Assembly: GCA_903831635.1 (NCBI GenBank)
Contig: CAIKYN010000333.1
Coordinates: 1 to 12,709 of the forward strand
Source of the DNA: an uncultured Spartobacteria bacterium
GTDB taxonomy: Bacteria; Verrucomicrobiota; Verrucomicrobiia; Chthoniobacterales; UBA6821
Length of the DNA stretch: 12,709 nucleotides
Direction of reading: 5' to 3'
This document shows, one piece after another, positions 7,006 through 12,709 of the stretch. A program made the translations under genes and the position numbers. The first letter of the stretch is position 1. Each line of letters starts with the position of its first letter. The notes below the pieces were generated by a model. That model did not search any database. It saw nothing but the letters and a program-made list of their open reading frames with translations, and was not told where the DNA came from.

Positions 7006-10000
7006 ATGCAATTTGGTCGTCATTCCTCTAGCCATCACAAGAGTAGAGGAAATATTACGCGATCTCACGAAGTGAGTACTAAGGGAGAGTTGAAAGGTTC
7101 TGCACTTGTCATCGTTCTCGCGTTTCTAGTGATCGTGACCGGATTGATCGTGGCCTTCTTCTCCAGCATCACCAACGAGCAGATCGGTACCAAGGCGGAG
7201 GCAACCGCCATGACGACCCATAATCTCGCCGATTCGGTCGCCAACATCATTATTTCACAACTGCGGGATGCCACGGTTGGCTTGGCGCACAATGCCGATG
7301 GCTCGTTGAATTCTAATATACCCCTTTGTTGGGCTTCCCAACCAGGTCTTATCCGGACATTCGACACTAATGCTGCGCCCTATCTGGCCTACAAGCTCTA
7401 CAGTGCGAGCAATGATCTCTTCACAAGTACTGTTTCCGTAAGTTCCGATCTTCCTACGAGCGGGTGGACATCATCACCATCCGCGTACACGGATCTCAAC
7501 GCCCCCGTCATTTCGCGGGGAAACACAAATTACCCGATCCTGGATCCCTTCATGACGAATACATCCAATGGAGCGGCGCTCGTGGATGGTTTTTCAATCA
7601 GTAATGCCCCTGTGCTCACGGGGGTTTCCAATCAAGCCGCTATGCCTGTTCTTTGGTTGTATATTCTTAAAGACGGAACGGCTATTGCCCCGGACGCCAG
7701 CAGCAAGACTTCAGCTACTTTTAATAACGCTACGAAGCAGCCCTCCAAGGCGAACCCCATTGTTGCCAGGATCGCCTACTGGACGGATGACGAAACCTGC
7801 AAGTTGAACCTTAATACCGCGAGTGAAGGGGCCTTCTGGGCACCTCCAAGTTTTTCAACATCTCAGGATGTTGCGATGGGACTCTTTCCTCCGGCCGCCC
7901 ATGAGTTCAACCGCTATCCGGGTCATCCTGCATCCACGAGTCTCAGTCCCGTTCTCTGGAGCTATCTGGGGCTCTCCTCGCCGCGCCAGATGCTTTCGGC
8001 CCTGCCGACGCCGGCCTCCTCCTATAATGAGATCAGCGGAACGATGACACCGGTGATTTCAGCCCTGGCAACGAACTACTACCAGACGGTGCTCTCCAAT
8101 ATCTCCCCAAAATACGCCTGGGGTGGTTCGAAGGCTGGCTCAGCAAGTGTTCTAACCTCCGTTTCCGGTGTGCCGACCAATGGGCCGATTACCTCACTTG
8201 GAACAAACCGCCTCTATGCCTCGGTGGATGAGTTTTTCTTTGCCGCGACAAATCAGTCGTCCCCCTCTCGCCAAGTGAACCCCTTGGGGAACTTTCAAGC
8301 TCATGATGTCTCCCGCATGAGGTTTTTCCTCACGACAGATAGCCGGGCACCCGAAGTCAATCCACTTAACAAACCGAAAATCTCGCTATGGCCCGTGCCT
8401 ACGGCTGGACAGAAGATGGTCGCTAATCCTTATGCTGCTCCTGCGGCTTCCAACAGAACAGTGACGGATCAGATCATGGCTTTCTGCTCCACGCTTGGCA
8501 CCAATGCCTATTACTTCACCCGCTATGATGCGACAAGTCCGACCAATGATATGTTGGGCCGTAACCAGATTCTCTATTCCTACCTAAGACGTAGTTTCGA
8601 TACGCAGATCCCCGGCTTTATCGGATCCTTTACCTCGTCTGGTAAATGGTCCGGCGGTTCTAACTCCCTCCAGGGAGACCAGATTTGCACCCTGCTCTTC
8701 GACTACATTCGTTCCTGCATCAATCTGGTGGATAGCTCGACTGTTACGAATGTCGCCACGATGTCTTCGGCTTCGTTTTCCAATTCCTACACAACACCCC
8801 CGGCGATAACCGGCAGCAGTACGAATCTGACGAATGGATCGGGTCAAGTGGTCCCTATTATGGTGACCAATCCCGATGGTAAGGTGACCCGCGGTATTGG
8901 AAGGTTTCCTACTATGAGAGGCGCCTCCCTCTGGTTTATAGCCCGTGCTGCGAATCAACCACCACTTATGGTTCATACCAACGGTCGCCCTATGGTTTAC
9001 GATTCCACGGGCACAACACTGCTGAGTGCCTCCGATGGTTCGATGACTTCCTGGACCGATGTGATCACTGAGTTCCTGGGGCTTGCGACCGCCAAGGTAA
9101 ATCCCATGCATCCCTGGACCTGTCCACCTGCGAGTAATCTGGTTCCCCAACTCACGACCACGGTTACCATTACTATCTTTGGGTTTCCTATCTCAATTCC
9201 CGTTCCGGTGTTTGCTGGCGTCAATGCCTACTCCACGTCGCTTACAAATCCGCTTCCTAATTTTGCACAACTCTATCCGCTGTTTGATCTTTCGGGGGCG
9301 AATAGTCCCGGTTCATCACCCACAAGAACCTATCCGACACTTGATTCCACTTCGGGGCAATTCCGCACAACGGCTCAGCCGAATATTTACTATTTTTCAA
9401 ACTCTCTTATATCGTTTCCCAATCCAGTTGTTCTTGCCACCAATGCGACGTTGACCGCTGCGAGCGGTTTCACTATTTCGACGACTCCGGGGGCTTCCAA
9501 CGCAATTGCCACGCATTCAGGACTTCGCTTTTTGAGCGTACAGAGACCCACGGGGGCCACTGCTGGAGCTTTCGATATCCCGAATCCTTTTTACAAAGAT
9601 TCCGCACTTCTACAGCCGTATCAAACCCGCGTTGAAATGCTCTATGTTCCTGATTTTGTGGATGTGGCGCCCGGACAGGTGGGACTCAAGCCCAAGATGA
9701 GCTTCCAGGCAACGGGTCTTTCAGGCTTTGCGGTGAATGGCACATCACTGCAGTTTCCTGCTAACCCCTCCGGGTTAAGTGCTCCGGGACTACTTTTTCA
9801 AAGCAACGCGTCGTCACTGATGAATTACTGGCTTTACGATTTGGGAATGCAGCTTTCGCTTAATGCAGAAACCAATTCCCTGTTTTCAACGAATGTCCTG
9901 ATTGCATCCACGAATACCTTCTCCTTCACGGGAGGAACGATCCAAAATATTCTCAACGGGCCAGGGGGAACTGCGATGCAGTCCCTTGCGATTTCCTTCC

Positions 10001-12132
10001 CGAATGCAACCTTCCCGACCCCGAAACTGCCAGTAGCTTACAGACTCTCAGGATACGGATCCGCAAATACTCTTTTTCAGAATTATCCTCCAATCAGCTC
10101 CAAAATCTACACAGGTAGCAGTGGTGCAAGTTCCAATGCCCCAGTCGGCGACACCAATACGGGGGACATCGTTTCGACCTGGATGCTGACCTTCAACAAA
10201 GCCGATCCCATGCTCTCCAATCCGGCATCGTCCCAGGTCACCCCCTTCTCGATCAAAAATCACTCCCGCATGACCGAAGCGATCTCTGATTCGTTTCAGA
10301 GTTACCTTATTGCAACCGAGATGGGAACCAGTGAGACCAATAGTTCGGATCCCTCCTATCCATGGACAGTGGCTGGGCTAAATAGTATGACTGCAGATAC
10401 GGTACAGTCCGTCGATCTGACCTACGGCGATCCTCGTATGATTGCCTGTTTGTCGAATGTTCCCTCCACATTCTTCACGACGAACCCCCTCTATGGAAAT
10501 TCCACGCAGGTTTCCGTGAACGGGTGGCCCACGATGATCCGAAGTGCTCACTCGCTGCGTAGCGGCTCTCTTCCGATGAACGGTGCTTTCTTTGGAACGC
10601 TGCAGTGCACAAATTGGTCAGGTGGCACCGGTGCCAACTCCTATTTTTATCCGCCGGCCATGAATGGATATGCTCCTAATGGACCTTTCAATTCACTTAT
10701 CGGTAATGTCATGGGTGTAGGAACGAACTTATTCGGGCACACGCCCGGCAGAGGAGGTCCTTTCTATTACAGTCTTGATGGAGAGTTTTCCCAGCCTTAT
10801 GCCAGTGCCGATTGTAACTTTGGAAACTCCACATTTTTCGCCCTCTGGAGTCGCGGAGGTGACTTTGACAACGGTATTGGATTTTTTTCCGACGGACCTT
10901 TTATTGGAAAAGTGGATGAGGGCTTTGGTGCTACTAACAGCACACTCTATTACAATAACCCCTATTTTTCTCTCTCCTTGCAACCGATCGGAACGAATAT
11001 GTTCTCGCCGAACAGAATGGTTCCCTCGGCTGTCGTCATGGGTTCATTACCCGTTGGATTTGCCAATCTCTCCTCCACGACAACTCCTTCCCCCACTATC
11101 CTGACCAATAGTTGGCTGACTCTTCAGTATTCTGCAAATCCTGCATCCCTGAGTTCCACTTTTCGTGATCAGCGCTCGGCATTGGCGGGATACAATGAAG
11201 CGGGGAGTTTAATTACGAATACTATTCTCCCTGACCATCTGCTGCTCGACTTCTTCCAGATGCCGGTGGTCGATCCCTATCCGATCAGCGATCCTTTCTC
11301 CACGGCTGGTAAGGTGAATATGAATTACCAGATCGCCCCCTTTTCCTATATCAATCGTGATGCAGCTGTGCGTGGGGTTCTGAAGTCGGTGATGCTTTCC
11401 GCTGTCGATGATCAGTGGGCGTATGATTACAAGCTTCGCAACACCAATCAGTACTCACTCTTTACTTCTGAGTATTACAGCGACACGCTCCCAAGGATAA
11501 GCTCGCAGAGTTACAATACCTTCGGGTCAAACTCGGGAAATTTTTACTTCCATTACCCCATTCATCCCGATCAGACGCTACTTCAATTTCAGCAGCGCTT
11601 TGCCAATGGGGACATTTTTCATTCCCCGTCCGAAATCTGTTCTCTCTGGCTCTATCCGGCACAACAGCCGACAGGAACAAATTCCCTGGTTAACACCAAC
11701 TCGCTCGTAGCCTGGGACTCCGCGAATGCGAATATCAAAGCCTGGTGGTATGGCAATCCCGGCACGACTCGCAAGGGAATGACGGGAGATAATTTAAGGG
11801 AGCGTCCTTATTCCTACATTTACCCCAGGCTGACCACAAAATCGAACACCTACACGGTGCATTATCGAGTTCAGGTCCTTCAGCAGGTGACGAGCAAGAG
11901 AGTGACTGCCTCGGATTGGCAGAAGTGGAATGAATCCACGGATAAGGTCATTGGTGATCAGAGGGGATCGACCATGATTGAGCGTTATATTGATCCGGCG
12001 GACCCCACTCTTCCTGACTTTGCTGGGCTTAAGGATGCGTTTGGAAACACCCTGCCTGTCAATTCTCCTCAGTTGATCATGGACTGTTATTACCGCTTCC
12101 GCGTCATCTCCACAAAAGCGTTCACCCCGTAA
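7006..12132 (+). CDS. Verru_Chthon cassette protein A: giant GspK-like, pilin-helix-anchored surface protein
   Basis: This is a 1708-residue predicted exported protein, far larger than ordinary pilins or GspK (roughly 300 residues). A polar leader ends in KGELKG (26-31), followed by a hydrophobic helix SALVIVLAFLVIVTGLIVAFF (about 32-52). Cleavage after Gly31 would give Ile, not Glu, at +5, the exception typical of GspK tip pseudopilins. YWTDDETCKLNLNTAS (258-273) is a hallmark of cassette protein A as I recall it, and resembles the DE..KLNLN stretch of GspK. Between about 280 and 1600 lies a long, low-charge, Asn/Ser/Thr/Pro/Tyr-rich region with no recognised domain. The end (1600-1708) has a distinct block with PYSYIYPRLTTKSNTYTVH, apparently a conserved family end. 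No sorting tail or second membrane helix is seen. ATG 7006 is chosen for its AGGAG; GTG 7072 would leave a 9-residue leader and is possible. A role as pseudopilus tip, adhesin or surface-layer component is inference. Confidence 0.85.
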   Translation: MQFGRHSSSHHKSRGNITRSHEVSTKGELKGSALVIVLAFLVIVTGLIVAFFSSITNEQIGTKAEATAMTTHNLADSVANIIISQLRDATVGLAHNADGSLNSNIPLCWASQPGLIRTFDTNAAPYLAYKLYSASNDLFTSTVSVSSDLPTSGWTSSPSAYTDLNAPVISRGNTNYPILDPFMTNTSNGAALVDGFSISNAPVLTGVSNQAAMPVLWLYILKDGTAIAPDASSKTSATFNNATKQPSKANPIVARIAYWTDDETCKLNLNTASEGAFWAPPSFSTSQDVAMGLFPPAAHEFNRYPGHPASTSLSPVLWSYLGLSSPRQMLSALPTPASSYNEISGTMTPVISALATNYYQTVLSNISPKYAWGGSKAGSASVLTSVSGVPTNGPITSLGTNRLYASVDEFFFAATNQSSPSRQVNPLGNFQAHDVSRMRFFLTTDSRAPEVNPLNKPKISLWPVPTAGQKMVANPYAAPAASNRTVTDQIMAFCSTLGTNAYYFTRYDATSPTNDMLGRNQILYSYLRRSFDTQIPGFIGSFTSSGKWSGGSNSLQGDQICTLLFDYIRSCINLVDSSTVTNVATMSSASFSNSYTTPPAITGSSTNLTNGSGQVVPIMVTNPDGKVTRGIGRFPTMRGASLWFIARAANQPPLMVHTNGRPMVYDSTGTTLLSASDGSMTSWTDVITEFLGLATAKVNPMHPWTCPPASNLVPQLTTTVTITIFGFPISIPVPVFAGVNAYSTSLTNPLPNFAQLYPLFDLSGANSPGSSPTRTYPTLDSTSGQFRTTAQPNIYYFSNSLISFPNPVVLATNATLTAASGFTISTTPGASNAIATHSGLRFLSVQRPTGATAGAFDIPNPFYKDSALLQPYQTRVEMLYVPDFVDVAPGQVGLKPKMSFQATGLSGFAVNGTSLQFPANPSGLSAPGLLFQSNASSLMNYWLYDLGMQLSLNAETNSLFSTNVLIASTNTFSFTGGTIQNILNGPGGTAMQSLAISFPNATFPTPKLPVAYRLSGYGSANTLFQNYPPISSKIYTGSSGASSNAPVGDTNTGDIVSTWMLTFNKADPMLSNPASSQVTPFSIKNHSRMTEAISDSFQSYLIATEMGTSETNSSDPSYPWTVAGLNSMTADTVQSVDLTYGDPRMIACLSNVPSTFFTTNPLYGNSTQVSVNGWPTMIRSAHSLRSGSLPMNGAFFGTLQCTNWSGGTGANSYFYPPAMNGYAPNGPFNSLIGNVMGVGTNLFGHTPGRGGPFYYSLDGEFSQPYASADCNFGNSTFFALWSRGGDFDNGIGFFSDGPFIGKVDEGFGATNSTLYYNNPYFSLSLQPIGTNMFSPNRMVPSAVVMGSLPVGFANLSSTTTPSPTILTNSWLTLQYSANPASLSSTFRDQRSALAGYNEAGSLITNTILPDHLLLDFFQMPVVDPYPISDPFSTAGKVNMNYQIAPFSYINRDAAVRGVLKSVMLSAVDDQWAYDYKLRNTNQYSLFTSEYYSDTLPRISSQSYNTFGSNSGNFYFHYPIHPDQTLLQFQQRFANGDIFHSPSEICSLWLYPAQQPTGTNSLVNTNSLVAWDSANANIKAWWYGNPGTTRKGMTGDNLRERPYSYIYPRLTTKSNTYTVHYRVQVLQQVTSKRVTASDWQKWNESTDKVIGDQRGSTMIERYIDPADPTLPDFAGLKDAFGNTLPVNSPQLIMDCYYRFRVISTKAFTP
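7023..7051 (+). promoter_or_regulatory. 8-bp perfect inverted repeat just after the gene A start codon
   Basis: TTCCTCTA (7023-7030) and TAGAGGAA (7044-7051) are perfect inverted copies with a 13-base loop. They begin 15 bases after the first base of the ATG at 7006, inside the part that encodes the poorly conserved leader. A further small dyad, CTCAC-GAA-GTGAG (7064-7076), holds the alternative GTG start at 7072. Together with the hairpin at 6971-6992 these could form a structured translation-initiation region. Structural role is inference. Confidence 0.3.
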
Positions 12133-12143
12133 TCGGAGTGAAT

Positions 12144-12178
12144 GAGCACTGGGTGTCTCTAAGACCCTTGCTCTTTCT
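12144..12178 (+). terminator. Probable intrinsic terminator between convergent genes
   Basis: GAGCA (12144-12148) pairs with TGCTC (12169-12173), and GGGT (12151-12154) pairs with ACCC (12164-12167), separated by a small internal loop. The 9-base loop GTCTCTAAG caps the stem and CTTTCT follows. It begins 11 bases after the stop codon of gene A, where the cassette transcript should end. The tail is T-rich but not a pure T-run. The stem could also act for the opposing symporter gene. The rest of the 76-base gap holds only a 4-bp hairpin at 12196-12207. Confidence 0.5.
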
Positions 12179-12208
12179 AGCGCAGAATTAGGGGGCTTCT
12201 CTTGAAGT

Positions 12209-12709
12209 CTACTTAAGATGATAAATCGTGAGCCCCTTGAGGTTCACCTGATCCTTCTTGAAGAAAAAGCTGCCAAGATAACCAATGATCATTGCCGAGA
12301 AGATGAGGATGGGGAGTAGGAAGGCCCAATGAATTCCGGTGTAAAACTTCACGTACAGGCCCAGGAAAATGCTCAGGATGGCCCCGCAGATCGCTCCGCC
12401 ACTGTTAGCCCGGGTGCTGAACATTCCCAACGCAAAGATTCCAACAATCCCTCCTCCAAGCATTGATGAGACAATGTTCCAAGTGACCATGATCGATTTT
12501 AGGTTCAGGGTGGTCAGCCACAGGGCGATCACGGTGGCAGCGATTCCAGTGGCAATCGAACTGAGTCGCATCATGCGGAGGTTGGCCTTATCGCCAGCCT
12601 TTGGCCACCAGCGCTCGTAAAAATCAACTGTGAAGATGGTTGCAACGCTGTTCATAGCCCCCGCCACAGTCGCCATGGCACTGGCAAAAATAGCGGCGAT
12701 AACGATGCC
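12209..12709 (-). CDS. Sodium:solute symporter (SSS family), C-terminal part, cut by the window end
   Basis: This is the last 166 residues of an inner-membrane, sodium-coupled solute importer; its N-terminal part lies beyond position 12709. The visible stretch opens within a membrane helix (GIVIAAIFASAMATVAGAMN, 1-20), followed by NSVATIFTVDFYERWW (20-35), matching the conserved segment of SSS transporters that often reads NS.AT.FT.D.Y. Four more hydrophobic helices lie at about 47-67, 73-97, 103-124 and 126-150, ending in a lysine-bearing cytoplasmic tail with TAG stop at 12209-12211. Family members usually have about 500-600 residues, so roughly a third is seen. The internal ATG at 12676 is not the true start, since the frame stays open to the edge. 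The substrate (sugar, amino acid, sialic acid or other) cannot be judged. It runs towards gene A and has no evident functional link with it. Confidence 0.9.
   Translation of the reverse strand, partial: GIVIAAIFASAMATVAGAMNSVATIFTVDFYERWWPKAGDKANLRMMRLSSIATGIAATVIALWLTTLNLKSIMVTWNIVSSMLGGGIVGIFALGMFSTRANSGGAICGAILSIFLGLYVKFYTGIHWAFLLPILIFSAMIIGYLGSFFFKKDQVNLKGLTIYHLK

Noticed and set aside
8584..9150. 188-codon open frame on the minus strand inside gene A
   Set aside because: It is opposite a continuous 1708-codon reading frame, is rich in Gly, Arg and His as expected for a shadow of Ser/Thr/Pro codons, and has no convincing start signal.
5338..12132. Naming B, C and A outright as type II secretion genes gspI, gspJ and gspK
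   Set aside because: The resemblance is confined to the N-terminal helix region, one internal motif and gene order; sizes differ greatly and no secretion machinery is present, so those symbols would overstate the evidence.
1..12709. CRISPR array, insertion sequence, tRNA or rRNA gene
   Set aside because: No regularly spaced repeats, transposase-like frame, terminal inverted repeats, or tRNA/rRNA-like sequence were seen on either strand.

Overview
This window most likely comes from the chromosome of a verrucomicrobium, probably of the Chthoniobacter/Spartobacteria type. Three consecutive genes (5338-12132) match my memory of the lineage-specific 'Verru_Chthon cassette' proteins B, C and A. 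They sit beside an exosortase fused to an EpsI domain, a pairing common in Gram-negative, exopolysaccharide-making members of this phylum. No taxonomic marker gene is present, so the placement rests on these families.

Left module (83-5171, + strand): a polyprenyl-phosphate sugar-1-phosphate transferase of the exosortase-associated type; an exosortase with the Cys/Arg/His catalytic set and a C-terminal EpsI domain; and, one base after its stop codon, a membrane-anchored protein with a long TPR-like helical-repeat region. This looks like an exopolysaccharide and protein-sorting operon. Nothing in the window carries a recognisable PEP-CTERM-like sorting tail, so the exosortase substrates must be encoded elsewhere.

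Middle and right module (5338-12132, + strand): a small prepilin-like protein (B), a second one (C) overlapping it by 4 bases, then a 115-base structured gap and a very large 1708-residue protein (A). Each has an N-terminal type IV pilin-type hydrophobic helix. B resembles GspI, C resembles GspJ, and A resembles GspK (no Glu at +5, and an internal KLNLNTA motif). The order B-C-A is the order I-J-K of the type II secretion minor pseudopilins that form the pseudopilus tip. My main proposal is that this cassette is a divergent, hugely enlarged pseudopilus tip complex, with protein A as a giant exposed tip or adhesin subunit. Cassette protein D and all assembly machinery (ATPase, platform protein, secretin, prepilin peptidase) are absent from the window.

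Right edge (12209-12709, - strand): the C-terminal part of a sodium:solute symporter (SSS family), cut by the window end and convergent with gene A. A probable terminator lies between them.

Non-coding stretches are all shorter than 300 bases: 1-82, 1616-1696, 5172-5337, 6891-7005 and 12133-12208. The gap before gene A is the most structured, with several inverted repeats and an 8-bp direct repeat around the ribosome-binding site. No tRNA, rRNA, insertion sequence or CRISPR array was seen.
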